Source: Rothia sp. HMSC078H08 (lineage in GTDB: Bacteria > Actinomycetota > Actinomycetes > Actinomycetales > Micrococcaceae). From it: a stretch of 23,110 nucleotides of DNA. The stretch's first letter is position 1, and each line of letters begins with the position of its first letter. The notes under the pieces were generated by a model that searched no databases, was not told where the DNA came from, and saw nothing but the letters and a program-made list of their open reading frames with translations. The translations under genes and the position numbers were made by a program. The stretch covers positions 130,209-153,318 of the forward strand of contig NZ_KV795256.1 of the NCBI RefSeq assembly GCF_001808955.1. The letters are read 5' to 3'. Of the stretch, positions 1-8,194 are shown piece by piece.

Positions 1-191
1 GGGCGGAGTACTAGGCCGCTATACGATGGGGCCGTGAGATTTACATCTCTTTTACCAGGTCTCCCTGGCAACACATATAACTATACAGAGCTTCCCAGGA
101 ACAACCAAATCGAAAAGCAGTGAATTGAGTCACATATTTTACACCGAGTGCAAGACCCTCAGCACCGGCTCTTTTACAGCTGCACCAGGCG

Positions 192-203
192 CCCCCCCCC
201 CCC
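192..203. repeat. 12-base C homopolymer
   Basis: An uninterrupted run of 12 C lies 3' of the first surface-protein gene, just beyond its terminator. Tracts of this length are prone to slipped-strand errors, but it is not inside a recognised gene or an obvious promoter. The rest of 1-220 shows no gene I can support. Confidence 0.8.
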
Positions 204-220
204 GCAGATAGACACAAAAA

Positions 221-247
221 TGCGCCCCGCACAGTGTACGGGGCGCA
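221..247 (-). terminator. Rho-independent terminator of the first surface protein
   Basis: Perfect 9-bp arms TGCGCCCCG / CGGGGCGCA enclose a 9-nt loop. On the minus strand the hairpin is followed by ATTTTTGTG. It lies about 25 bases after the stop codon of the leftward gene ending at 271, so it most likely ends that transcript. Confidence 0.85.
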
Positions 248-270
248 TCCGCTCAAACTAGAGCAAGAAA

Positions 271-2463
271 CTATGCCTTACGGCGGCGAAGCACCATCAC
301 AGCGGCACCGGCAATCAGCGCGAACGCACCGACAGCAGCCAGGCTCAGAACGTTCTGAGCACCGGTCTTAGCCAGCGAGCCCTTGCTCTGAGGCGCAGAC
401 TTGGTAGCCGAAGCGCTCACCTGAGCATCGGAGTTAGAGCCCTTAGGCTGGGAGTCAGACTTCACCGAAGAAGAGTTCTTCAGCGGCGCGGTCTTCGCGG
501 TGGTTCCCAGCTGGTCGTTAGCTTCCTCAGCCTTCGGTTGCTCACCCTTGGGCTGATCAGCCGCCGGTTTCTCTGCAACTGCAGCAGATGCGGAGGGTGA
601 TGCCGAGGCGTTAGCGGGGAATGCCGGCTCGTCAGCCTCATCGCGGTTATCTGCGTTGCCGGCATCCTTCGCGTCGTTGACGATCAGCGAAACAGCCGAA
701 TCGTAATTGCGGTTGGTTGCCACGTCAGAACCAGCGGTGACGGTACCGAGCATGTAGCCCTGGCTGTACTGCATGGTGTTCGCGGGAACACGCAGGGTCG
801 CGTCGAAGGAGTACTTGCCGGTGCGTGCGTTGTAGACGAACGCGCTCGCCGGAACGACGGTCGAGACCTTCTGAATGCTTGCCAGTTCGCTATCGGTCAG
901 CTTGTCGAAACCCATCGACCATTCGCCTTCCTTGACCAGGAACAGGCGAATACCTTCAGCCGGGGGCTTCTCAAAGTCATAGCCGGACACATGGAAGGTA
1001 TAGGGGCGAGTAATGTCGACAGTGCCCTCAGCGAAGTTCAGGGTGGGGTCAATCAGCACTGCGGTAGCCTGCTTCGGGTAGCCCTGGAAAGGAACCTTAG
1101 CGGGGTTAATGGTCGCGGTGGAGGTGAACTCGCCCTCGGAAACCTCAGCGTAGAACTTCACGATGGAGTTCGGAACCAGCTTCTGCTGCGAGGAGGGAAC
1201 AGCCTTGCCGTTACGGTCAACGGTCGCCTTGGAGGTATAGGTGTCGGTCATGGAGCCGTCACCGGTCTTCGAGTTCAGCACGTAGGGTACCGCCGCGGTG
1301 GTGTTAGCAATGTCCTGCTTGTCCACTGCGATGACGGAGCCATCCTCGGTGACGGTCAGGTCGTTAGCCTTACCGCCGTTCATCTCAACCTCACCAATCA
1401 CGCGGTCAGCCTTGGCGTCGAAGATGGCGATCTTGCCGGTACCGAAATCGGTCACGTACACCAGGTCGCGGTCCTCGTCGTTCTCCATGGACAGCGCCTG
1501 GGTGCCGAACTTAACGAACTTCTTGAACGCACCGGTGGTCAAATCGTAGACGGAGATACCGGAGTTCACGCCGTCCACGCCCTGCGAGGAGACGTAAATT
1601 TCGTTCTCGGAGTGGTCAATAGTGACGTCAGAGGGACGAACCTCAACGGAGGAATTCTCGCCCCGGGTCTGAATAACCTGCTCAGTCTTGAAGGTCTTGG
1701 TGTTGATGACGAAGACCTTGCCGCCGGTACGCTCGGGCACGTACAGCTTGTCGCCGTCAACGGTCATGTTCATACCGACGTAGCGGGTACCGCCGTTGGG
1801 GGCGCCCTCCAGCTGCAGCTTGGTGACCTCGAAGGTCTTCATGTCGATTGCGGACACATAGTAGCGGCCGGTCACGAACACCTTGCCGGAGTTGTGGTCC
1901 ACCAGCACAGAGCGGGGGTGCTCAATCCAGTTCGGGTCGCTCTCAGCGATACCGTGGTTAGTCCAAATCTGTTCCATGGTGTTCTGGTCGAACACGGACA
2001 GGGAGTTATCGGTGGTGTTAGTAACCCACACGGTGCCGGACACGTCATCAACAGTGATGCCGTACGCGGAAATGTAGCCAAATTCGCCGTTCTTATCCAG
2101 CTCGAAGGGAAGCGCCGCCACTTCTTCAATCTGAAGAGTGTCTGCGTTGACACGAGCAATGGTGGAGGCGAGGTCGCCGCGGGCACCCACACCGACCATC
2201 CAGATCTTGTTGGTCGCCTTAGAGTATGCAACCTGGTACTGGCCGGGCAGACCCTGGGTAATCTGCGCGACGGACGCGGAGGTGTCAACAACGCGGCTCA
2301 GCGATGCGGTGGAAGGAGCCGATGCGCTGGGGGTCGCGGTCTGGTTTGCGGTGTTCGGTGCTGCGAAGGAGGCAGGAATCATGGCTGCGCCGGAGATTGC
2401 GAGCGCGAGGGAGCCGACGGCGAGCCCCTTCAGTGCTTTGCCCGAGGAGGGAGTGAGGTTCAA
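271..2463 (-). CDS. Sortase-anchored YncE-like beta-propeller surface protein
   Basis: 730-residue wall-anchored protein. Residues 1-34 are a Sec signal peptide ending ASFA. Residues about 60-400 form a YncE-type beta-propeller with repeated blades (GTVWVTNTTDNS, YVPERTGGK, NEIYVSSQG, VYVTDFGTGK). Residues about 470-640 look like an Ig-like extension that I cannot assign. A Ser/Ala/Lys-rich stretch leads to the sortase motif LAKTG (697-701), a hydrophobic helix and the RRRKA tail. The start is TTG at 2463: minus-strand GAAGGA lies 6 bases upstream, and the next gene's protein aligns from the same point (MNL...KGLAVGSLALAISG) but uses ATG. It is a paralogue of the protein at 3042-6134, from which it is separated by 578 bases and a terminator. 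The ligand is unknown; YncE-like propellers generally bind partners or DNA rather than catalyse. Confidence 0.9.
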   Translation of the reverse strand: MNLTPSSGKALKGLAVGSLALAISGAAMIPASFAAPNTANQTATPSASAPSTASLSRVVDTSASVAQITQGLPGQYQVAYSKATNKIWMVGVGARGDLASTIARVNADTLQIEEVAALPFELDKNGEFGYISAYGITVDDVSGTVWVTNTTDNSLSVFDQNTMEQIWTNHGIAESDPNWIEHPRSVLVDHNSGKVFVTGRYYVSAIDMKTFEVTKLQLEGAPNGGTRYVGMNMTVDGDKLYVPERTGGKVFVINTKTFKTEQVIQTRGENSSVEVRPSDVTIDHSENEIYVSSQGVDGVNSGISVYDLTTGAFKKFVKFGTQALSMENDEDRDLVYVTDFGTGKIAIFDAKADRVIGEVEMNGGKANDLTVTEDGSVIAVDKQDIANTTAAVPYVLNSKTGDGSMTDTYTSKATVDRNGKAVPSSQQKLVPNSIVKFYAEVSEGEFTSTATINPAKVPFQGYPKQATAVLIDPTLNFAEGTVDITRPYTFHVSGYDFEKPPAEGIRLFLVKEGEWSMGFDKLTDSELASIQKVSTVVPASAFVYNARTGKYSFDATLRVPANTMQYSQGYMLGTVTAGSDVATNRNYDSAVSLIVNDAKDAGNADNRDEADEPAFPANASASPSASAAVAEKPAADQPKGEQPKAEEANDQLGTTAKTAPLKNSSSVKSDSQPKGSNSDAQVSASATKSAPQSKGSLAKTGAQNVLSLAAVGAFALIAGAAVMVLRRRKA

Positions 2464-2939
2464 TGTGTGTCCTTCAAATGTGTAACGGAAGTGCTCACAT
2501 GCCGCATGCGAATGCTAACGAGACACCCGTGAATATGCGGTGACATATTCGACGGCACGAAAAGCAGAAATGCAGGTAACGCATAAATTTACCTACCTTC
2601 TAATCCTCAATGTTTTCCCAGGAAAATACAAGCAGCGACGTGGGCGTGTTTTGTGTTTTTGTGAGTGATCCCCTAATTCGCCTTCAGTATCACGTGAAGG
2701 TTGAGGCGCTTCCCCGGTTTTTCCTTGCTCTTGCGGGCAAAAACCCAGGTCGCGAGGGGTATTGTGATGCTTTTATATTTACACATTAATGTAAATGTTT
2801 AGGTGAGGCGCGCCAGCGACATTCACCACGGGCCACACATTTTTTAACATTCAAAACCTATATTTTTACAAGCAAGTGCACATATATAAATATGCTTTAA
2901 AACCACCCACCCAGCATTAGCCCAAGCGGGCACGCAAAA
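2464..2939 (-). promoter_or_regulatory. Upstream region of the first surface-protein gene
   Basis: No gene is visible here. The region becomes AT-rich from about 2770 to 2900, unlike the surrounding coding DNA, so it probably carries the promoter of the leftward gene. It contains a palindrome at 2778-2795 with arms TTTACA / TGTAAA around CATTAA, and a motif at 2587-2606 (AATTTACCTACCTTCTAATC) resembling the operator-like sequence upstream of the paralogue (AATTTACCTTCTAGGTAA). I cannot fix a -35/-10 pair with confidence. Confidence 0.45.
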
Positions 2940-2992
2940 GGCGGGTACTCCCTCCCCCAGATTCAAAGAATCCGAAAGAGAAAATACCCGCC
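2940..2992 (-). terminator. Terminator of the second surface-protein gene
   Basis: Outer arms GGCGGGTA / TACCCGCC enclose a loop that itself holds an inner hairpin, GATTC-AAA-GAATC. On the minus strand the structure is followed by TTTTGCG. It lies about 50 bases past the stop codon at 3042. Confidence 0.75.
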
Positions 2993-3041
2993 TTCTCACG
3001 CGTTACATCGAGCATTTACGCCCGAAAACTAAACGCTACGC

Positions 3042-6000
3042 TTATGCCTTGCGGCGGCGCATCACCAGAGCAGCACCCGCAACCAGAGCCACAGAAGCGA
3101 AAGCAACCAGCGGCATCACAGCGTTCGCACCAGTGTTCGCCAGAGCGCCACGCGAAGAGCCAGCCTGCGAGGAACCTGCGTCGCTCTTAGCTACCGAGGA
3201 GCCACTGCCCAAATTATCGGAGCCACCTGCAGAGGAGCCACCGTTCTTCACAGCCGAACCGGACTTATCAGCCTTCACAGCATCCGGAGCAGACTTGGAG
3301 TCCAGTGCACCGGTCTTAGCGTCAGACTTCGAATCAGACTGAGATGCCTGATCCTTGGAAGTCTGATCCTTAGCCTCTGCGGTGTTCTCAGACTTAGCGT
3401 CAGACTTCTTGTCCTCAGACTTAGCGTCCTCAGACTTCTTATCCTCAGGCTTCGGGTCTGCAGGCTTCGGGTCAGCCGGCTTCGACTCCTCAGCCTTCAC
3501 ACCGGTCACCGTCGGGTAACCCGCAAAGTCCAGCGAAGTCGGGGTGATACCCACCGGAGCTGCGCTCGCGTCGGTGTCCTTCACGCCAACCTTGAACTTC
3601 AGAATCGAGTTAGCCTTCAGCTGCTGAACCGATGCGGGAACGTCGTTACCCTGGCGATCCTTGGTGGGCAGGGTGGTGTACTCGCTGGCGGTGGTGATTT
3701 CGCCGGTGGTGCCGTTGAGCACGTAGGGCAGGGTCACCTTCTCGTCGCGGTCCTTCTTGTCAACAACCAGTACGGAGCCGTCCTTGAGCAGGGTCACGTC
3801 GTTCGCGGCTGCGCCGTTCATCTCAACCTCGCCGATGACCTCGTCAGCACGGCCGTCGAAGACAGCCACCTTGCCGGTACCGAAGTCGGTTACGTATACC
3901 AGGTCGCGGTCCTCATCGTGCTCCAGAGCGAGCGCCTGAGTGCCGAACTTGACGAACTTCTTGAATTCGCCGGTGGTCAGGTCGTACACGGAGATACCGG
4001 AGTTGACGCCCTTCACACCCTGAGAAGAAACGTAAATCTCATTCAGCGAGTGGTCCACAGCAACGTCGGAGGGGCGAACCTCAACGGTGGAATCCTCACC
4101 CTGAGTCTGGATGGTCTTCTCAACCTTGAAGGTCTTGGTGTCCACGACGAAGAGCTTGCCGCCGGTGCGCTCGGGCACGTACAGCTTGCCGCCGTCGAGG
4201 AACAGGTTCATGCTGATGTAGCGGGTGCCGCCGTCGGGTGCGCCTTCGAGCTGAATCTTCTCAACCTGCTTGGTCTTCAGATCGATAGCGGAGACGAAGA
4301 AGCGGCCGGTCACGAACGCCTTACCGGACTCGTGGTCAACCAAAACGGAGCGGGGGTGCTCAATCCAGTTCGGGTCGTCTTTCTTCACACCCTCGTTGGT
4401 CCAGATGAGCTTGAGGGTCTGCTGGTCGTACACTGCTACGGAGTTGTCGGTGGTGTTAGTAACCCACACGGTGCCGTCCACATCATCAACGGTCACGCCG
4501 TACGCGGAGGTGTAACCGTACTGGCCCTTGTCGTTCTTCTTCACGGGCAGCTCGGCGAAAGCCTCGGTCTGCAGGGTGTCTGCATCCACGCGTGCCAGGG
4601 AGGAGGCGAGGCCGCCGCGTGCACCCACGGTGGGCACGAACAGCTTGTGGTTCTTCTTGGAGTAGCCAACCTGGAACTGGCCGGGCAGACCCTGAATGAT
4701 GTTCGCAACGCTACCGTTTGCATCCACGGTGCGGTGTGCCTCGGTGGAGGGGGTGGTAGAGTCGGTTGCCTTGGTCTTGGTGGCGGTTGCCGGGTAGCCC
4801 TGGAACTCGCGGGTTTCGGGGGTGACCTGCTTGATCTCGGAGTTGTCACCTGCGGTTGCGGTGACCTTGAACTTCAGGATGGAGTTCGCCTGAATCTCGG
4901 AGGTCTTGGCGGGAACCTCGTTGCCCTGCTTGTCCTTAGAAGGCTTGCTGGTGACCTGGCTGGAGGTACTGACGGTACCGGTGGTACCGTCGAGGACGTA
5001 GGGCACGGTTGCGGTTGCGCCAGCCTGCTTGTCCACAGCGATAACGGAGCCGTTGGGCAGTACGACCAGGTCGTTTGCCTTGCCGCCGTTCATGGCAACC
5101 TCGGCAATCAGCTTGTCCGCTGCGCCGCCGTCAATCACGCCCACCTTGCCGGTGCCGAAGTCGGTCACGTACACCAGGTCGTTGGCCTCATCGTTATCGA
5201 GCGAGAGCGCCTGGGTGCCGAAGGGGATGAACTTCTTGAACTCGTAGGTGGTCGCATCGTACACGGATACACCGGAGTTCGCGCCCTTCACGCCCTGGGA
5301 GGAGACGTAAATTTCGTTCTGCGAGTGGTCAATAGCCACGTCGGAGGGGCGAACCTCGCCGTCCTTATCGCCCTTCACAGAGATGGTCTTCTCGACCTTG
5401 AAGGTCTTGGTGTCGATCACGAAGAGTTTGCCGCCGGTGCGTTCGGGCACGTACAGCTTGCCGCCGTCCACCAGAATGTTCATGCTGATGTAGCGGGTAC
5501 CGCCATCGGGTGCGCCCTCAAGCTGAATCTTCTCAACCTGCTTGGTCTTCAGATCGATAGCCGAGACAAAGAAGCGACCGGTCACGAAAGCCTTACCCGA
5601 CTCGTGATCGACACGCACCTCGCGGGGGTGCTCAATCCAGTTCGGGTCGTCCTTGCTCAGACCCGCATTGGTCCACAGCTGCTTCATGGTCGCCTGATCG
5701 TACACGGCAACGGAGTTATCGCGGGTGCTGGTCACCCACACGGTACCTTCCTCGTCATCGACGGTGATACCGTACGCACCCTCGTAGGAGTAGCCCTTGT
5801 CGTTCTTGACGATGGGCAACTCGGCGACAGCCTCAATCTTCAGGGAGTTTGCGTCAATGCGAGCAATAGTGGAAACGTGCTCGTCGCGGTCAGCGGTGCC
5901 CGCAACCCAAATCTTGTTGGTCTTCTTGGAGTATGCGACCTGGAACTGGCCGGGCAGGCCCTGAGTGATCTTAGCCATCGCCTTATCGGTGATGGTGCGA

Positions 6001-6134
6001 GCGTCAGTGCTCTGGCTTGCCGCCGGGGTGGAGTCTGCCGCGAACGATGCGGGGATGGTGGCAACACCTGAAATTGCCAGTGCCAGCGATCCAACGGCGA
6101 GGCCCTTGAATGCCTTGCTCGAAGCGAGGTTCAT
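3042..6134 (-). CDS. Sortase-anchored surface protein with two YncE-like propellers
   Basis: 1030-residue wall protein and paralogue of the 271-2463 product. A signal peptide (residues 1-33, ending ASFA) is followed by two homologous propeller modules of about 400 residues. Each begins with IxQGLPGQFQVxYSKK and ends in a short GYP-containing strand. Blade motifs DPNWIEHPR, FVTGRFFVSAIDLKTKQVE, YVPERTGGKLFV and YVTDFGTGKV recur in both. A charged Lys/Asp/Ser-rich wall-spanning segment with short PADPKPADPKP repeats precedes the sortase motif LANTG (998-1002), a hydrophobic helix and RRRKA. I chose ATG at 6134: minus-strand AAAAAGGA lies just upstream and the signal peptide aligns with the paralogue. 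An upstream in-frame extension to 6266 is unlikely to be translated. The Ig-like extension of the paralogue is absent. Function is inferred only as adhesion or ligand binding at the surface. Confidence 0.9.
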   Translation of the reverse strand: MNLASSKAFKGLAVGSLALAISGVATIPASFAADSTPAASQSTDARTITDKAMAKITQGLPGQFQVAYSKKTNKIWVAGTADRDEHVSTIARIDANSLKIEAVAELPIVKNDKGYSYEGAYGITVDDEEGTVWVTSTRDNSVAVYDQATMKQLWTNAGLSKDDPNWIEHPREVRVDHESGKAFVTGRFFVSAIDLKTKQVEKIQLEGAPDGGTRYISMNILVDGGKLYVPERTGGKLFVIDTKTFKVEKTISVKGDKDGEVRPSDVAIDHSQNEIYVSSQGVKGANSGVSVYDATTYEFKKFIPFGTQALSLDNDEANDLVYVTDFGTGKVGVIDGGAADKLIAEVAMNGGKANDLVVLPNGSVIAVDKQAGATATVPYVLDGTTGTVSTSSQVTSKPSKDKQGNEVPAKTSEIQANSILKFKVTATAGDNSEIKQVTPETREFQGYPATATKTKATDSTTPSTEAHRTVDANGSVANIIQGLPGQFQVGYSKKNHKLFVPTVGARGGLASSLARVDADTLQTEAFAELPVKKNDKGQYGYTSAYGVTVDDVDGTVWVTNTTDNSVAVYDQQTLKLIWTNEGVKKDDPNWIEHPRSVLVDHESGKAFVTGRFFVSAIDLKTKQVEKIQLEGAPDGGTRYISMNLFLDGGKLYVPERTGGKLFVVDTKTFKVEKTIQTQGEDSTVEVRPSDVAVDHSLNEIYVSSQGVKGVNSGISVYDLTTGEFKKFVKFGTQALALEHDEDRDLVYVTDFGTGKVAVFDGRADEVIGEVEMNGAAANDVTLLKDGSVLVVDKKDRDEKVTLPYVLNGTTGEITTASEYTTLPTKDRQGNDVPASVQQLKANSILKFKVGVKDTDASAAPVGITPTSLDFAGYPTVTGVKAEESKPADPKPADPKPEDKKSEDAKSEDKKSDAKSENTAEAKDQTSKDQASQSDSKSDAKTGALDSKSAPDAVKADKSGSAVKNGGSSAGGSDNLGSGSSVAKSDAGSSQAGSSRGALANTGANAVMPLVAFASVALVAGAALVMRRRKA
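3505..5980 (-). repeat. Internal tandem duplication of the propeller module
   Basis: Two copies of about 1.2 kb lie within the gene, roughly 4790-5980 and 3505-4715. They are offset by about 1.27 kb and have long nearly identical stretches, for example around 4260-4296 and 5530-5566. The paralogous gene at 271-2463 holds a third copy. Confidence 0.8.
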
Positions 6135-6273
6135 ATGTATGTCCTTTTTCGTGGGTGGTGTGTGGAGGTGCGTCTCTCCCCCGCCTACAGGGCAGTGAGG
6201 TACCGCGTTTTTCCTGCTCTCTGGTGTGGGTTTCGTGGGCCCACGAGGAAGGAAACTAGTCTTCACACAGTAT

Positions 6274-6318
6274 TAAGTAAGGCAATCATTAATTTACCTT
6301 CTAGGTAATACTTACTTA
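6274..6318 (-). promoter_or_regulatory. Nested palindromes upstream of the duplicated surface-protein gene
   Basis: An inner perfect palindrome TTACCT-TCT-AGGTAA (6294-6308) lies within outer arms TAAGTAAG (6274-6281) and CTTACTTA (6311-6318), in an AT-rich stretch about 150 bases upstream of the ATG. This looks like an operator overlapping a promoter. The ACC...GGT polarity is opposite to the classical DtxR/IdeR iron box (AGG...CCT), so I do not call an iron box. Confidence 0.5.
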
Positions 6319-6368
6319 GCGCACAGGATTTTGCAAGATTTCAGGTATATATGACGCAAAATTTCATA

Positions 6369-6387
6369 TGACAGGCACAGCCTGTCA
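6369..6387. other. Short perfect hairpin in an intergenic region
   Basis: 8-bp arms TGACAGGC / GCCTGTCA enclose the loop ACA. No T-run follows on either strand, so it is not an obvious intrinsic terminator. The surrounding 6319-6531 contains no gene I can support. Confidence 0.5.
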
Positions 6388-6531
6388 CTAAAACTCCCCG
6401 AGAAGCGGCAATGTAGCAGCACGGCACGAGTCAGCACCCCGAAATAATGCGTCAAAACGGCACCCCAGCATAGTGCCTCGGCATAGCGCGCCGCAGGGCG
6501 CCACCCAAGGGGCACCGTAAAAGGGCATAGA

Positions 6532-6572
6532 GGAACCCCCGCCTCCAGCAAAAGCCAGAAGACGGGGGTTCC
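6532..6572 (-). terminator. Terminator downstream of the SLH protein gene
   Basis: 10-bp perfect arms GGAACCCCCG / CGGGGGTTCC lie about 55 bases past the stop codon at 6626. On the minus strand the hairpin is followed by a moderately T-rich stretch (TCTATGCCCTTTTA). Confidence 0.65.
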
Positions 6573-6625
6573 ACGCACCCCAACGCACGGTACCTAGGTG
6601 ACACGGTGCCAGGGGTGACTAAATA

Positions 6626-7705
6626 TTAGGAGACATACGAGAAGTCAGTGAACAGCAGGTTCTGCAGCTTGTAGCGGCGAATGAAACGAGCCAGCTCCGC
6701 ACGAGTAGTCGGCGCGGTCGGGTTGAACACACCCGAAGAATCCAGCACGATGTCGTTCGCGCCAGCCCACGCAACGTAACGGTGCAGAGTACCGGCACCG
6801 AGCACGTCGCGGAAACGAGAACCAACAGCCTCGTTCATTTCAGTCAGCTGAACCTCCGCGTTGTACTGGAACAGCACAGCCGCCAGTTGCTCGTGAGAAA
6901 CCGGTGCGGTCGGGTCAATCTTGTCGCCACCAGTGAGCGGCTCGGTGATCTTGCGATCACGAGCCCAGTGCAACGCATTCGCGGTCGGGCGGCCTGCCGC
7001 ATCCGCGAAGGGGGCAACCTCAGAGTTTTCGCTCACGCCAGCATGACCAGCAGCGTGGTTCAGCAGAGCAATAAGCTCCTCACGGGTCACAGGGCGGTCC
7101 GGCTCAAACGCGCCAGACTGCGGGTTCGGCATCAGCCACTTCTTCTGGTTCGCCATGCGGATATCCTCAGCGAACGGGTGGCTACCCGGAACATCCTCGA
7201 AAGAAGTCTTCAGGATCTTAGTCTCAGCCAAGGGAATACGCGCAGCAATCTGGTGGGTAACCTCCTGACCCCACGGGTCGGAGCAAATATCCAGCTGCAG
7301 GGCGTGATCAACACCCTCACCCTGCATCAGCTCGATGGGGAACTGGTCGCTACCGCTGAAGCTGTCAGCTTCACCGTCAAATTCGGGGGTGAGCGGCCAG
7401 GAGCGCAGAGTTTCGAAAGAGTCGTTACGAACGTAGCCGTGGCGTACGGTCAGAGTGGTGCCTTCGGTGAGGAATTCGCGCAGACCGTGTGCAGTGTAGT
7501 TGACGGTCATACCGGTTTCAGTGATGGTGGCACGCTGAATAACGAGGCGCGGGCCTTTAGTTTCCTCGGTTGCCGGGGCAAGGTTTGCGGGAGCTTCGTC
7601 AGCCTGAGCGGCCTGTGCCTGCAGGGTCAGTGCGCCTGCAGCGGCGGCGGCGGAAGCACCCTTTACGAAGAATCGTCGTGAGAGTCGATGGGTAAGCAAG
7701 GGCAT
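6626..7705 (-). CDS. Tat-exported protein with three SLH domains
   Basis: 359-residue secreted protein. The N-terminus carries a twin-arginine signal (SRRFFVKG) followed by an Ala-rich hydrophobic stretch and an AQA cleavage region near residue 35. Residues about 50-165 form a beta-rich domain that I do not recognise. The C-terminal half contains three S-layer-homology repeats: FEDVPGSHPFAEDI..., FADAAGRPTANALHW... and FRDVLGAGTLHRYV.... Each runs into a PxxPxxRxEL-type segment (PDRPVTREEL, PTAPVSHEQL, PTAPTTRAEL). SLH repeats bind cell-wall polymers, so the protein is probably held non-covalently at the surface. The ATG at 7705 has minus-strand AGGA six bases upstream. It is monocistronic with its own terminator. 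Confidence 0.88.
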   Translation of the reverse strand: MPLLTHRLSRRFFVKGASAAAAAGALTLQAQAAQADEAPANLAPATEETKGPRLVIQRATITETGMTVNYTAHGLREFLTEGTTLTVRHGYVRNDSFETLRSWPLTPEFDGEADSFSGSDQFPIELMQGEGVDHALQLDICSDPWGQEVTHQIAARIPLAETKILKTSFEDVPGSHPFAEDIRMANQKKWLMPNPQSGAFEPDRPVTREELIALLNHAAGHAGVSENSEVAPFADAAGRPTANALHWARDRKITEPLTGGDKIDPTAPVSHEQLAAVLFQYNAEVQLTEMNEAVGSRFRDVLGAGTLHRYVAWAGANDIVLDSSGVFNPTAPTTRAELARFIRRYKLQNLLFTDFSYVS

Positions 7706-7733
7706 GATTGTCCTATTCAGTTCTTGTTTGAGT

Positions 7734-7924
7734 TGAGTGAGTTACGGGTGGCAGGATGCGCGGACAGCGGCGTAAACGGTGAGTGAGGCCGATACGTTGG
7801 GTTCCCTCCCCTGTGTGCGTGAGTGAGACGCAGCATACCGGGGTGCGGGTGTCTGTCGGGCGGATGCGCGGTGAGTGAGACCGGCACGAGTTCCCTGACC
7901 CAGTCATCTAGCGTACCTTAAGGT
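7734..7924. promoter_or_regulatory. Repeat-rich divergent regulatory region
   Basis: Between the leftward SLH gene and rightward pnuC, the octamer TGAGTGAG occurs four times (7734, 7780, 7820, 7872) at spacings of 46, 40 and 52. Around two of them a longer unit is repeated: GGATGCGCGG...GTGAGTGAG...GTTCCCT at 7754-7807 and 7862-7895. A perfect palindrome ACCTTAAGGT lies at 7915-7924. No gene is supported in 7706-8110. The function is unknown; it could be operators or diverged repeats. Confidence 0.5.
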
Positions 7925-8118
7925 TTCCTATAAAGCGAAGACGAACCGGCGGTGATTTTACGCCCATTTTCGATATCCAACGAAGTAGAGGCGATATCTG
8001 GCAAGGTTTGCCGGAAGTTGGTATGGGTTCTTGATGGGGTGATTTTGGGTTGTTCCACACCGAGGCGTTCCGAGGGGTGGATTATGTGGGTTTCTGAAGT
8101 TTTATGTGTGACACGCCG

Positions 8119-8146
8119 TTTCAAGCCCTTTTCAAAGAGTTATAGT
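8119..8146 (+). promoter_or_regulatory. Candidate pnuC promoter
   Basis: TTTCAA (8119-8124) and TATAGT (8141-8146) are separated by 16 bases, about 50 bases upstream of the pnuC start. The leader between promoter and start is short, and I see no recognisable riboswitch. Confidence 0.4.
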
Positions 8147-8194
8147 TATTGGTACCCTATCACTGTTCCTATATCCTCAACAAAGGAGTTACCC

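Noticed and set aside
41..256. 71-codon minus-strand frame at the left edge
   Set aside because: It crosses the terminator and the poly-C tract of the neighbouring gene and has no recognisable feature.
991..2532. 513-codon open frame on the plus strand across the first surface-protein gene
   Set aside because: It is antisense to a clear signal-peptide/propeller/LAKTG protein. Its composition (Val, Gly, Leu, His rich) is that of a codon-bias shadow, and it has no ribosome site or recognisable domain.
3918..6071. 717-codon open frame on the plus strand across the double-propeller gene
   Set aside because: It is antisense shadow coding repeated because the sense modules are repeated. It has no family resemblance and no start signals.
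6294..6308. DtxR/IdeR iron box upstream of the double-propeller gene
   Set aside because: The palindrome has ACC...GGT polarity and lacks the TTAGG...CCTAA half-sites.
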